A stretch of DNA of 64,000 nt from Crateriforma sp964453205 (GCA_964453205.1 CAYVRC010000006.1:13344-77343); one strand, 5' to 3'. Shown: positions 47,539-57,099, numbered from the stretch's first letter. Notes: generated from the letters alone by a model not told the origin. Made by a program: numbers and translations.

Positions 47539-48125
47539 GCCAAGTCCTCCATCGAAAGCGCGTGTCGTTTCAGACGTCGAAGCACTCGGCTTTTGGCCGT
47601 GATCACGGACGCTTTGGTCATCCGCAACCGCCGAGCGACTTCGTCGGCCGAACGTTCCTCGAAGACCTGTTGTTGGAACGCGGCAATGGTGTGTTCCGCA
47701 AAATCCGGGGCGACGTTTTTGAGCAATCGACCGACAAGAAAAGAACTATGTTCTCGATCCCACTGCGACGCCAACTCGCTGTCGTCGCGCTCCAACTGCA
47801 CGACCGACCATTCGAGTTGTTGCACTTTTGTGCCACACAGATGGGACCGCCGTCGGAGAAACGTTTTCAGTTGATTCGCGGTGATCCGGCGGAGCCAAGA
47901 ACGAAACGCGCCGGTGTTTCCGTTGTGCTCGAAACGCTCGAGTTCCCGCACCAACACGCACATCACGTCCTGACGAACATCGGCCGCTTGATGCGGGTCC
48001 AGGCCCTGACGGGCGAGCCAATTCTCGATGAAAGGTTCGTAGGTCGAAAGAAAGTCCCGCCACGCGTTTTCATCCGAAAACGATCTGACTTTCCGCAGCA
48101 GATCCAGCGAAGTCGTCAACGCCAT
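47535..48125 (-). CDS. ECF-type RNA polymerase sigma factor
   Basis: 196 residues from ATG at 48125, with GGTGA upstream (TTG at 48143 is open further out). Sigma-2 region: FLSTYEPFIENWLARQGLDP and AADVRQDVMCVLVRELERFE, then AFRSWLRRITANQLKTFLRR. Sigma-4 region: HTIAAFQQQVFEERSADEVA then RRLRMTKASVITAKSRVLRR, a helix-turn-helix. It is a planctomycete ECF factor of the kind linked to Ser/Thr kinases and is translationally coupled to the kinase gene. The targets are unknown. Confidence 0.92.
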   Translation of the reverse strand: MALTTSLDLLRKVRSFSDENAWRDFLSTYEPFIENWLARQGLDPHQAADVRQDVMCVLVRELERFEHNGNTGAFRSWLRRITANQLKTFLRRRSHLCGTKVQQLEWSVVQLERDDSELASQWDREHSSFLVGRLLKNVAPDFAEHTIAAFQQQVFEERSADEVARRLRMTKASVITAKSRVLRRLKRHALSMEDLA

Positions 48126-48408
48126 CGAGTCACCAGTCTTCAAGCTTCGAGGGGGCCTTGAGCAGGAAGAACGAATGCCCGTTGATCATCCAACGAACAC
48201 ACGATGTTAACACGGGTGCCTTCAAGCCACCCGGAGGTGGATTCTAGCAGAAATTCGCAAAGCAGGTGTCATTCGGAGGACCGCGGTTGCCTTTCCTTGT
48301 CGACGAAGGCGATTCGCGGTCGCAGCGGGGGACTGTGAAACGTCAGCGTCGACGATCGTGTCGATTCATCCGATTTCCGTTCCCGCATCCACCAGGGATT
48401 TTTCGATC
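48126..48408. other. Upstream region of the sigma factor operon
   Basis: About 280 bases, between divergent genes, with no recognised coding region. It should contain the sigma-operon promoter; an autoregulated ECF promoter would be expected but no clear hexamers were identified. Confidence 0.5.
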
Positions 48409-48588
48409 ATGAACGTTTTCCCCATCGCCATGGTCGCGATCGCTAACGGCAAAAAAACCGCTGGCGTCCAATCCCTCGTTATTTCAAGCGACGGCGACAC
48501 GCACACTTGGACGAGAACCGGAACCACGGACGGCGTTCCGGATCAAGAACAGATCACGATCTGGACCCGCGTGCACCAGGGCAACTGA
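48409..48588 (+). pseudogene. Short ORF resembling the C-terminus of a DUF1579-like protein
   Basis: 59 codons from ATG at 48409. The segment SLVISSDGDTHTWTRTGTTD followed by QITIWTRV resembles the last strands of the lipocalin/DUF1579-like proteins. No matching N-terminal portion lies upstream. It precedes two full-length DUF1579-like genes, so a truncated paralog is the likely reading; a genuine small gene is possible. Confidence 0.35.
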
Positions 48589-48679
48589 CCCTCAACGCCG
48601 ATCCCTTGAGTGTCCCATGTCCATCAAATCAAAACCTCACAAAAGTTACTTGCCTCCCTTTTCAAGGTCATCGTCTTTC

Positions 48680-49600
48680 ATGTTCCGTCAATATCTATTC
48701 ATCGTTGCGATCGTGTTAGGCATGTTGCCTTCGGCTTTTTCGCAAGAAGCACGCGAGTCGCCGCTTCCCGCGGAAGCGACCAAATTGATGTCGCGTCTTA
48801 TCGGGACTTGGACGACCGAGGGGGTTCGCAATGGAACACCCTTCACAGGGCTCTATCAGGTTCGCTTCAACGAAGCGAAGTCCGGATTGATTTTCTTCAG
48901 TCGCGAAGGCGACCGGCTTTCGCATGGCGTCGGATACTGGGATGCCGCGACCGGCGAACTGGTCGAAACCTGGATCGGCAACGGTCTGTCGCTTGCCCTA
49001 CGTGTCAGTCCCGTCTCCGGGGACACCGCGGACGGACGAGCGGTCTTGTTTCTGCCCGGTGGCGAACAGGCGACGGTCAACACCACGACCACGCACTCCG
49101 AGGGTCAGTTCAAGTTCGACGGCAGCGAAGGCGGCGGCGAGACTTTCCAATGTACTTTCACACGCGTACCGATCGAACAATCGGAAGCGGCGCTGGCGAA
49201 TTACGGGCAGTTCATGGTCGGGGGGACTTGGGTGTGCGATTCACAAACGCCCGCGGCCAAACATCGCTACACGTGGCGTCCCGGCAAGACGACGCTCGTG
49301 CTGGACCGGCAATCGGGTGAATATCCGGGTCTGACGCTGATCTCCGTCGACTACGCATCGCAGAGCGTGGTGGGCCAGGACGTCGACGACGACGGGACCG
49401 TCGGCCGGGGGATCTGGCTGCAAACGGACGACGACACCTGGCTGATGTATGGACGCTACTCGTCCGAGTCGGAAGTCCAGGACTTCCAATTGACGTTGCA
49501 TCGAGAGTCACCAGATGAACTCCGCACGTCAGGAACTTTGATCGTCAATGGGAAGGAAACCACGATCAACGAAATTTGGAAACGCAAACGGGATCGGTGA
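48680..49600 (+). CDS. Secreted DUF1579/lipocalin-like protein (first paralog)
   Basis: About 306 residues from ATG at 48680, with a signal peptide (FRQYLFIVAIVLGMLPSAFS). Two similar halves of DUF1579 type begin LMSRLIGTWTTEGVRNGTPF and FMVGGTWVCDSQTPAAKHR and end in I/WKR strands. The first half has RVPIEQ and the second LIVNGKETTINEIWKR. The frame is open upstream to 48617. These proteins form small-molecule-binding barrels in some families; the ligand is unknown. Confidence 0.75.
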   Translation: MFRQYLFIVAIVLGMLPSAFSQEARESPLPAEATKLMSRLIGTWTTEGVRNGTPFTGLYQVRFNEAKSGLIFFSREGDRLSHGVGYWDAATGELVETWIGNGLSLALRVSPVSGDTADGRAVLFLPGGEQATVNTTTTHSEGQFKFDGSEGGGETFQCTFTRVPIEQSEAALANYGQFMVGGTWVCDSQTPAAKHRYTWRPGKTTLVLDRQSGEYPGLTLISVDYASQSVVGQDVDDDGTVGRGIWLQTDDDTWLMYGRYSSESEVQDFQLTLHRESPDELRTSGTLIVNGKETTINEIWKRKRDR

Positions 49601-49670
49601 CCCGTCTGTGGTGCAAACTCAAAAAACGTCTTTCTATGTTCCCTTCCTTGATTCGCTGAAGAGTATTTTG

Positions 49671-50603
49671 ATGAAACTGGTAGCACCCTCCGCAACAGCT
49701 TTTCTGTTGATCGTGGCTTTGGCCCAATCCACTTCCGCACAGGATCACCAAAAGGCTTTTGAGTCTTTTGGGGAACTGATGATTGGCAGTTGGACACCGG
49801 AAGAACAAAACAATGCGACCGGCCCGATCCGGCATGTTTATTCGGAAACCCTTGACGGAAAATTCATCAAGGCGGACGGCAGCCAGGACCCGGCAGGACC
49901 CTGGACGGGTTTCTTGGGGATCGAGCCGGCGTCGGAAAAACTCGCTTGGTGGGGTTTCTTTCAGTCGGGAAGTGCGGGGGCGGCGTACCTGACCGAAGCG
50001 ACCCAGAATCGTTGGCGATTCGTGGGTGAAAGTCTGGGTGACGACGGCGAGACGACACGCGAAGTGATGATCGAAAAACTCGGCGAAGGTCGCATCCGCG
50101 GTGTCGTGACCGACACCGTCGACGGGCGTGTTTCCGAGTCCGTCGACAACGTCTGGGTGCGTGCCGGTAAGCCGGGGGAATCCATCGAAAAGCCGCACGC
50201 CTGGGAGTTCTTGACCGGCGATTGGGATTTCACCAACTCCAAAGGTCTCGTGGCGACCGTGTCCTTCGAAACGGTCGCCGGTGGCCAAGCGAGTCTGGGC
50301 CACTGGATGACCGATGACGGCAAGACCGCCATTGAAACGGTCGGCTGGAACAAGGACAAGAATTGTTTAGTCGTCAGCGGCTTCGGAACGTCAGGGAATT
50401 ATTGGCATATCGAGTACACCGAAGTCACCGCCGACCGATGCAGCGGACCGAGCAAAGTCGTGCACTATGACGGCAGCTACGTCGAGGGCATCTTGACGAT
50501 CAAGAAGGTCGATGCCGATACCGTGGCGCTTCACACTGACGGGAAGGACGAGAACGGAGAGGCGGTCGAAGTCGACGCGCAGTTCAAACGACGCGTTCAC
50601 TGA
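49671..50603 (+). CDS. Secreted DUF1579/lipocalin-like protein (second paralog)
   Basis: About 310 residues from ATG at 49671. A signal peptide precedes two repeats, as in the neighbour: ESFGELMIGSWTPEEQNNAT and AWEFLTGDWDFTNSKGLVAT, each ending in a conserved strand (VWVRAG, QFKRRVH). It is 70 bases after the first paralog and probably co-transcribed. The gene overlaps the lipase-like gene by 7 bases tail to tail. Confidence 0.78.
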   Translation: MKLVAPSATAFLLIVALAQSTSAQDHQKAFESFGELMIGSWTPEEQNNATGPIRHVYSETLDGKFIKADGSQDPAGPWTGFLGIEPASEKLAWWGFFQSGSAGAAYLTEATQNRWRFVGESLGDDGETTREVMIEKLGEGRIRGVVTDTVDGRVSESVDNVWVRAGKPGESIEKPHAWEFLTGDWDFTNSKGLVATVSFETVAGGQASLGHWMTDDGKTAIETVGWNKDKNCLVVSGFGTSGNYWHIEYTEVTADRCSGPSKVVHYDGSYVEGILTIKKVDADTVALHTDGKDENGEAVEVDAQFKRRVH

Positions 50604-52717
50604 CCGATCGGCCGGAGCAGTTCGGGGACGCGATCGCTAGCTTGTCTGATCGGGGTGGCGGCGTGGGCGTGGTTGCGGTCGTCGGTCATCATTTGAAAAG
50701 CGATGCGGTTCTGTGAATCGACTTCTCGCAGATGTTCCAGCAGGATACGCCGGACCTCGAAGATCGCTTGCCCGGTCATGTGCAAGGAGACGTGATCGGC
50801 GTCGACGATCAACTCGCTTTCCACGTCGTCCATGTGGGCGCTGGCGTAGGCGACGATGCTGTCGCCTTTGTGGTTCGGTCCGGCCAACAAGGGCGGATCT
50901 TTCAGCACGCCGATGATATTGTGGTATTTCGTATCGGACGATTTCTTCGCCCGCAGCATGACCGGAAAGATTGGTGATTCCGGTGCCAGAGAATCGATCG
51001 CGTTGGCTTCGGTCAGCAAACTGGTGTCACGGAACAGACCGGGGTTGTCGTTCACCAGGCTTCGTCCGACCGAAACGGCCATGTTGGGCAGTTCGATGAT
51101 TTGCCTTGCGAACCATCGGGTCAGGCTGTTGGCAAAGTCGCTGCCGCGATGAGGCGTTCCGATCGTGATCACGCGGCGAACGGATTGGTTGGGCTTGAAG
51201 AACAACGCGCTGACCAATTTGACGCGATCGTCGTCGGCCCCCTTGAGCTCTTCCTTGGGTTTTTCGCTGACGATGTTCCAAAAATCATCGCCGCTTTCGA
51301 TGGTTTGGAATCGACTGACCAAGCCGCCCATGCTGTGGCCGACCAAAACCATTTGATCGAGCGGTTTGTTTTGCCGGGTCGGATCAAACGTTTGTCGTGT
51401 CTGTGCCAGTTCGTTGCGGAGTTGGGTCGCGCTGATCCAGAACGGTTGCCCCGAGGGATACAGATAAAACCAAAACTGATATCGCTCGCGAATTTCCGGA
51501 AAGCTGCGGAGGTCGTTGAACATGTCCATCCAGGTCAGCGGACTGGACCACAGCCCGTGGACCATCAACACGGGAATGCGATTCGGATCGTAAGGCTCCA
51601 GCATGTACAGCCCGCGATTCTTTTGTGATTCGTTCGGATCCAGCAAGCCTTCGGTGGCCTTGTCCCGTTTGCGGTATTCCGGGCTGTCCAGAAAGAAGGC
51701 CAGCGGAGTCGTCAAATCGGTTTCCAGCGGGACCCAATGGTTGGCCAGCTGGATCTGGTTGGCACGCAGCGGGTCGAAGAATTCCAGAACACAAACCGGC
51801 GTTTCACCGGGGGCCCGCTGATCCGGCGGTGTCGCGCAGCGCATCATCGCGGTGACGGCATAGCTCAGGCCGTCGGGGTAGTATTTTTCGCGCGGGTCGT
51901 CTTCGCTGCCCGGTCGGCGGACGGCGATCAAAGGCACGCCCAGGCCGTAGGTCGTGTGACGATTCCGCAGTGTTTCGATCTTGTAGTCGCTGACGAATTC
52001 ATAACGCTCGAATTCCGACGGCCTCCAACCGCCACGCATCTCCGTGCGGACGACGAATTCCCTTTCGGGTGTTTTGATCGTGTAGGTCTGGCCGGGTTGC
52101 AGACGGTTTTCACTGCACAGCAACCGCAGAGTGTCCTCCAGCGATTCGTTGTACAGATCACAGATCGAACGGAACTGCGGGTCGTAGGCGTTTCGGGTGT
52201 TGCTGTAGGTTTCACCGAACAGGTAGTCGTAACTACTGGTCAACGCGACGCCGTAATGATTCAAGGCGTCACTGACTTCGCCGCGACGCTCGGCTTTCTT
52301 GCCTTCGACGTAAGCCAGTTCGGTCAAGGCGTAAACCAATTCCGCGTCCGGGTTATCGGAAATCAAACCGCGGATGCTGATCAAGCAGCGATCACAATTC
52401 GCGAGGTAGCTGTCTTCCAGGCCATAACGTCGGAGGGTGCCCCAGGTCCGTTCGCTGACCTTGGGGCCGGTCAGCCGCATCAGTTTCAACGGCCCGGTCA
52501 AGGCGTTTTCACGGACGCTGCGGTCGGACAAATAACGACTGGCGCTGCACCCCGCATCGGCCAAGGTCAAGGTGACGACGATCAGCCAAAGAGCCCAGCG
52601 GTGAGAGCCGTGACAGCGGTGACCACGGCGCAGCGTCCACGCGGCTTGCCCGGGACAAGCTCCGCCGACAAGAAAATCTCGTCTCGGTAGGTCGCGTCGG
52701 GACTGATCGCCGTCCAT
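50597..52717 (-). CDS. Large lipase-like alpha/beta hydrolase, lipoprotein-like N-terminus
   Basis: About 706 residues from ATG at 52717. A cationic N-terminus and hydrophobic segment end in LADAGCSASRY, a weak lipobox. An N-terminal helical part precedes the alpha/beta hydrolase: PVLMVHGLWSSPLTWMDMFN (oxyanion region), nucleophile elbow LVGHSMGGLVSR, TIGTPHRGSDFANSLTRW and a C-terminal DADHVSLHM His. It resembles PGAP1-like/lipase proteins and is probably attached to a membrane facing the periplasm. The substrate is unknown. Confidence 0.8.
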   Translation of the reverse strand: MDGDQSRRDLPRRDFLVGGACPGQAAWTLRRGHRCHGSHRWALWLIVVTLTLADAGCSASRYLSDRSVRENALTGPLKLMRLTGPKVSERTWGTLRRYGLEDSYLANCDRCLISIRGLISDNPDAELVYALTELAYVEGKKAERRGEVSDALNHYGVALTSSYDYLFGETYSNTRNAYDPQFRSICDLYNESLEDTLRLLCSENRLQPGQTYTIKTPEREFVVRTEMRGGWRPSEFERYEFVSDYKIETLRNRHTTYGLGVPLIAVRRPGSEDDPREKYYPDGLSYAVTAMMRCATPPDQRAPGETPVCVLEFFDPLRANQIQLANHWVPLETDLTTPLAFFLDSPEYRKRDKATEGLLDPNESQKNRGLYMLEPYDPNRIPVLMVHGLWSSPLTWMDMFNDLRSFPEIRERYQFWFYLYPSGQPFWISATQLRNELAQTRQTFDPTRQNKPLDQMVLVGHSMGGLVSRFQTIESGDDFWNIVSEKPKEELKGADDDRVKLVSALFFKPNQSVRRVITIGTPHRGSDFANSLTRWFARQIIELPNMAVSVGRSLVNDNPGLFRDTSLLTEANAIDSLAPESPIFPVMLRAKKSSDTKYHNIIGVLKDPPLLAGPNHKGDSIVAYASAHMDDVESELIVDADHVSLHMTGQAIFEVRRILLEHLREVDSQNRIAFQMMTDDRNHAHAATPIRQASDRVPELLRPIGQ

Positions 52718-52995
52718 GGCCTGAAAAAGATTCTCTCCGCTGCAAGAAAAGGTTGATCGTCGTCCGGATCCCGGGAACACCCGAGTTTCACCCGTGAAAC
52801 TTGTTTTTCGAAAACTCGTCTCGGCGAAGCGACGGTATCGGCTTATCGCGATTGGTGTCAATGGAAACCGGGCCGACGGCGGGTCGACCCGTGAGGCCGG
52901 GATCGGCTGGTGGAACCCGGGCGGCGAATTGTTTTACACTGAGGCGGAGCATTTGCTTCGACGACCCGCTTTTCCGCATTGATGAGACCGGCTTG

Positions 52996-53571
52996 ATGAT
53001 CGACCTGCGTTCTTTTGTTCGCGATATTCCTGACTATCCCAAGCCGGGGATCTTGTTTCGCGATATCACACCGATGCTGGCCGACCCGGCGGCTCTGGAA
53101 GCAGCGACGGACGCCTTGGCCGAGCCGTTCTTGGATCAGGGCATCGAATTGGTCGCCGCGGCCGAGGCCCGCGGGTTCATCTTTGCGACCCCCTTGGCGC
53201 TGCGGTTGGGGGCGGGGTTCGTACCGATTCGCAAGCCGGGAAAATTACCGTTCGACATGCATTCGTTCGCGTATGAGTTGGAATACGGGACCGACGAGCT
53301 TCAGATTCACGTCGACGGGGTTCGGCCTGGGCAGAAAGTCTTGATCATGGACGACTTGCTGGCGACCGGCGGTACGATGGAAGCGTGCGTGCGGCTGCTG
53401 GAAAAGTGTGACGCCGAGATCGCGGGTTGTTCGTTCTTGATCCATCTGGAGAATCTGGGCGGGCACGCTCGCTTGGCGCCTTACACGGTTCACTCCGTCT
53501 TGACCTACGGCGAGAATGATCAGGAGTCGGAGCTGAGCATCCAAAACCGCCAACCGGGCCCTTCGGTTTAA
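52996..53571 (+). CDS. apt: Adenine phosphoribosyltransferase
   Basis: 191 residues from ATG at 52996. It matches Apt throughout: DLRSFVRDIPDYPKPGILFR, AAEARGFIFATPLA, FVPIRKPGKLPFD and the PRPP loop VLIMDDLLATGGTMEA. It makes AMP from adenine and PRPP. It is followed after three bases by the Lon-substrate-binding-domain gene. Together with upp and the nucleoside transporter it gives base-salvage capacity. Confidence 0.96.
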   Translation: MIDLRSFVRDIPDYPKPGILFRDITPMLADPAALEAATDALAEPFLDQGIELVAAAEARGFIFATPLALRLGAGFVPIRKPGKLPFDMHSFAYELEYGTDELQIHVDGVRPGQKVLIMDDLLATGGTMEACVRLLEKCDAEIAGCSFLIHLENLGGHARLAPYTVHSVLTYGENDQESELSIQNRQPGPSV

Positions 53572-53574
53572 GCC

Positions 53575-54351
53575 ATGCAAGATTGGTCGGACATCACGAA
53601 TTTGCCCGACGACTTTGACGGTCGCGTGCGATTATTTCCGTTGCCGGGACTGGTCTTGTTCCCGCACGCGATGCAACCGTTGCACGTTTTCGAACCGCGG
53701 TACTGCGACATGCTGCAAGACGCCCTGTCGGCGGATCATTTGATCGCGATGGCGACGTTGGCGATGCCCGGCGACAAGCCGGTCCCGTTCGAACTGCAGG
53801 GCGTGTCGCAGCCACCGATCCGGCCGATCATTTGCATGGGGCGGATCATGTCGCACACCGAACTGGAAGGCGATCGTCACAACATTTTGCTGGTCGGAAC
53901 GAAACGCGCCCGTGTCGTTTCGGAGATCGACGTCGGCAGATCATTCCGGATGGCCGAAGTCGATGTTTTGGACGACATCTATCCGGTCGAATCCGCGCTG
54001 ACCCGTAATGATTTGAAGAGCGAACTGTTGGAGGCCTTTGCGGCGATCATCCCGCCGAGTGCGAACGTGCAAAAAAACTTGCACGACTTGATGGCCGGGC
54101 AGATGGGCCTGGGACCGATCACCGACATCGTCAGCTACACGTTGCCGTTCGACGTCGACGAAAAGATCGCTTTGTTGGGTGAAGCCGACGTCGATCGCCG
54201 CGCCAGGTTGTTGATCACTTTACTCGAGAGCGGCAAGATCGAATTGCATTCGATCTCGGTCGAGGAGCAAACCGGCGACGTCGGCAAGGATTCTGGCGGC
54301 AAACGCTCCGGCAAAGGCGACCGGTTTCCGCCGCCATTCAGTGTGAACTGA
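53575..54351 (+). CDS. Lon substrate-binding (LON_substr_bdg) domain protein
   Basis: 258 residues. It contains the N-terminal Lon domain (FPLPGLVLFPHAMQPLHVFE then RYCDML) and lacks the AAA+ and protease parts, a common stand-alone form. The C-terminus is Lys/Gly-rich. The function is unknown; substrate selection or regulation is suggested from the Lon domain. It follows apt by three bases and is convergent with the PilZ gene. Confidence 0.86.
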   Translation: MQDWSDITNLPDDFDGRVRLFPLPGLVLFPHAMQPLHVFEPRYCDMLQDALSADHLIAMATLAMPGDKPVPFELQGVSQPPIRPIICMGRIMSHTELEGDRHNILLVGTKRARVVSEIDVGRSFRMAEVDVLDDIYPVESALTRNDLKSELLEAFAAIIPPSANVQKNLHDLMAGQMGLGPITDIVSYTLPFDVDEKIALLGEADVDRRARLLITLLESGKIELHSISVEEQTGDVGKDSGGKRSGKGDRFPPPFSVN

Positions 54352-54370
54352 ATGACAGGCCGCTTACGGA

Positions 54371-55039
54371 TCAAGAGACCACTGGGACGGCTTCACTGAT
54401 CGCGTGGCTGCTGGTCAGATTGACGTAGATCCCGCCGGCTTCGCACCTGAGGTCCGTTTTTCGGGACCAGACGACCGCGACCATGCCGCTGGCCTTGCGG
54501 CCTTCGGCGTCGGCCGGCAGGGTGACCAAGACGCGTTCGCCGATTTCCAACAGTTGATCGGTCGCCAATTGGACGCCGGTTCGCGAGCGATCCGACAACC
54601 CGGCTTGTTGGACGACGGACTTTCCGGCGGTACGTCGAACATTGACCGCCATGCCCAAGTGTTCCCGCGGATGTTCGCGACGACTGACCCAGCCTTGTTG
54701 AATCAGCTCTTGCAGCAAACGTTCCGGCAAAGCACGGCGAAACTTCAAGCCGAGCTTGCGGGCGGCCATGGACGTCTGGCGGTCCCAACAGACCCTTCCG
54801 GCGGCTTCCAAAACTGTGCCGCCGGCTTGATGCAAGACCCGGAGGACTGCGACTTGCGGGCGAACGGCCTGCGGCAAATCCGCGCGAACGGCACAGCCGG
54901 TCAAACTGACATCGGCGACGGTGGCGGGAAAAATCCTGGCATCGTCATCAATTTTCAGAATCAATTCTGCTTTCAATGCGTGATTCCAATCGGTCAGAAA
55001 GCGAGCTTCCTCGCGAGGCTGAGTCGTTGGACAGGTCAT
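54371..55039 (-). CDS. Protein with two PilZ-like domains
   Basis: 222 residues. Two PilZ-like segments are seen. The first is FPATVADVSLTGCAVRADLP. The second begins VQQAGLSDRSRTGVQLATDQ with RREHPREHLGMAVNVRRTAG before it. The R-x-x-x-R c-di-GMP switch is present only partly (RREHPR), so binding is uncertain. A second-messenger role would suit the GGDEF protein near the right end. Confidence 0.75.
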   Translation of the reverse strand: MTCPTTQPREEARFLTDWNHALKAELILKIDDDARIFPATVADVSLTGCAVRADLPQAVRPQVAVLRVLHQAGGTVLEAAGRVCWDRQTSMAARKLGLKFRRALPERLLQELIQQGWVSRREHPREHLGMAVNVRRTAGKSVVQQAGLSDRSRTGVQLATDQLLEIGERVLVTLPADAEGRKASGMVAVVWSRKTDLRCEAGGIYVNLTSSHAISEAVPVVS

Positions 55040-55380
55040 GGGGGTAGTCGGTTTGAGGTGAGGAATCGTGGAGACGGGCGAGGACCGATGGTCCTGACAA
55101 ACCTAGGTCATGAACAGGGTTCGGCGGCAAAATCGCTTCGATTAATCACCAAAATCGCGATCTCCTTTGAACCGAAACGGATGACCGGACCTAGCCAAAC
55201 TTGTATACTCGGGCGTTCGAAACCTCTACGCGAAGAAACCACTTCTTCAGCAATCCATCTAGCAGTCGTGTCAGTGACCGGTTGCGATGTGAAAGTGGGC
55301 GAGCTGTCACCACCCTCCCATGACGGGCACGAACCGATTCCGGTTTGTCGTCCGTTGCCATCGAAAGGAACTGCCACCTC
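55040..55380. other. Intergenic region upstream of folE
   Basis: About 340 bases between divergent PilZ and folE genes. A TATACT at about 55204-55209 is a possible -10 element. No coding region or other structure is recognised. Confidence 0.5.
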
Positions 55381-56055
55381 ATGGACTCTGCTACCGATAC
55401 GCCTGCCAGTGTTCGCTTCGACGATTCATCGACGTGCAGCAACGGCAAAGAACCGCCGATGCACATCGATCCCAATGAGCCGAAAAGTGACAAGGCGGAC
55501 TTGAAACGGATCGAAGCCGCTGTCCGGGTCATCTTGGACGCGGTCGGCGAAGACCCGAATCGCGAGGGATTGCTCGAGACTCCCGCCCGGGTGGCGCGAA
55601 TGTACGCCGAGATGTTTGCGGGACTGAAAGTCGACCCGGGACGTCATCTGGCCAAGGTCTTTACCGAGGACTACGACGAAATCGTATTGGTCCGTGACAT
55701 CAGTTTCTGCAGCATGTGCGAGCATCACTTGTTGCCGTTCACCGGCAAAGCGCACATTGCCTACCTGCCCAGCGGCAAAGTCGTCGGGCTGAGCAAACTG
55801 GCCCGCGTCGTCGAGGAAGTCGCGCGGCGCCCGCAAGTCCAAGAACGCATGACGCAAACGGTCGCCGATCTGATCGAAGATCGCTTGTCGGCACGCGGCG
55901 TCGCCGTCGTCGTCGAATCCACCCACAGTTGCATGACGATGCGTGGCATTCGCAAGCCCGGCAGCCTGTGTTTGACCAGTGCGATGCGGGGTGCGTTCCG
56001 CGAAGATCCCGCGACCCGGGCGGAAGTCTTGGGCCTGATCAATCGCAACGTTTGA
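55381..56055 (+). CDS. folE: GTP cyclohydrolase I
   Basis: 224 residues from ATG at 55381 (an internal ATG at 55459 is possible). It carries FCSMCEHHLLPFTGKAHIAY with the zinc Cys and His, VGLSKLARVVEEVARRPQVQ, and STHSCMTMRGIRKPGS with the second Cys. It converts GTP to dihydroneopterin triphosphate, the entry to folate/pterin synthesis. The N-terminal about 35 residues are variable and poorly conserved. Confidence 0.96.
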   Translation: MDSATDTPASVRFDDSSTCSNGKEPPMHIDPNEPKSDKADLKRIEAAVRVILDAVGEDPNREGLLETPARVARMYAEMFAGLKVDPGRHLAKVFTEDYDEIVLVRDISFCSMCEHHLLPFTGKAHIAYLPSGKVVGLSKLARVVEEVARRPQVQERMTQTVADLIEDRLSARGVAVVVESTHSCMTMRGIRKPGSLCLTSAMRGAFREDPATRAEVLGLINRNV

Positions 56056-56103
56056 TCGGAAGGCCGCCGACGGCCGACGGAAAGACGGATTGACCGTCCG
56101 CCG

Positions 56104-56137
56104 AAAAAAAGCCCGCGCCGCTGAGCGGTACGGGCTT
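56104..56137 (-). terminator. Intrinsic terminator of the conserved lipoprotein gene
   Basis: AAGCCCG ... CGGGCTT stem with an inner CCGC/GCGG arm. On the minus strand it ends in a run of seven T (56104-56110), 29 bases past the stop of the 56166 gene. It may also end the convergent folE transcript. Confidence 0.8.
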
Positions 56138-56165
56138 CACTTTCGATTCCGATGACCGGCCGGGT

Positions 56166-56795
56166 TTACAAGTTCGGCGTCGTGTACGGTTCGACGTCGC
56201 CGACCATGTGGAAGTGGTTATGGTCGATGTAGACCACCTCGATCGCTTCGCGGTCGTGCAAGGTGTGCGGGACCGGGTAGCCGACGGTCGTTTTCTCGTC
56301 GAAGTAGATCGTGCACTTGTAATGGGCGTGGTGAAGTTGGGCCGGGCCGATCAGAGGATAGAACCGTGGCGGATCAACATAGTCGGCGATTTTTTCTTTG
56401 ATGATGCGGACGTCGTTGCGTTGCTTTTCCCAGATGAAGGGGATGCCGCCTTCGATCGGCCGGGCTTTTTCCAAAGCATGAATGACCTCGTCGTCGCTGG
56501 GCGGATCCAACGCGATCGGATCGCCGCCTTGTGTGGTCGGGCCCAGGATCGGCACACGACCGTAGCGTTCGTGCTGCTCGAATTTTTGCTCTTGCTTGTG
56601 CTGGAAATAGGGGCTGACCGGAATCGGGAACCCCAAGAATCCCAGCGTCGTTCCGCTGTTGACGCCGGTGTTCATTCCGAAGCAACCGGTCGTCGCCAGG
56701 ACGAGGACGGCCAACGAACCGAGAGCGAGCTGCCGACCGGCTCGCGAAATGTCTCGAGTGTCATCGATGCGTGTGGTCTGGTTCATGCTGGTCAT
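56166..56795 (-). CDS. Conserved hypothetical lipoprotein
   Basis: 209 residues with SD GAAGG. A hydrophobic leader ends in VLVLATTGCFG, a lipobox. The mature part is compact (PISPYFQHKQEQKF-type region, HALEKARPIEGGIPFIWEKQ, then YVDPPRFYPLIGPAQLHH). I know no functional motif; His/Tyr-rich end stretches (IDHNHFHMVGDVEPYTTP) could bind metal. Proteins like this are typical of planctomycetes. Confidence 0.8.
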   Translation of the reverse strand: MTSMNQTTRIDDTRDISRAGRQLALGSLAVLVLATTGCFGMNTGVNSGTTLGFLGFPIPVSPYFQHKQEQKFEQHERYGRVPILGPTTQGGDPIALDPPSDDEVIHALEKARPIEGGIPFIWEKQRNDVRIIKEKIADYVDPPRFYPLIGPAQLHHAHYKCTIYFDEKTTVGYPVPHTLHDREAIEVVYIDHNHFHMVGDVEPYTTPNL

Positions 56796-57063
56796 CCGAG
56801 CAACCTTCCGTAATTTCTTGACCGTAACACCGAAGCGAGTCCGGTGGCTTGCGTAGTGTAGTTATCGTGTGAACTTGTACCGATCTTGCGGGTAATTCCG
56901 AAAATCGGGACGAAAGTCGTCGCGAGCGTTCGAGTCAACACTGAACAAGCGGTGCAACGCCGCACGATCAGGCCGCCGGTCGGCCCGGCCTTGATCCCGG
57001 CCTGCAGGACAATGCCGCGCGGAGGCGTTCCCGAGGCGGCGTGGGCCCCGCGGACCGGGGGCC

Positions 57064-57099
57064 AAAAAAAAGCCCGCTCGTGGACCTCACGAGCGGGCG
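57064..57099 (-). terminator. Intrinsic terminator of the BON-domain gene
   Basis: CGCCCGCTCGTGAGGTCCACGAGCGGGC-type stem (57072-57098 read on the minus strand) followed by eight T (57064-57071), 65 bases beyond the stop of the 57164 gene. A classic intrinsic terminator. Confidence 0.9.
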
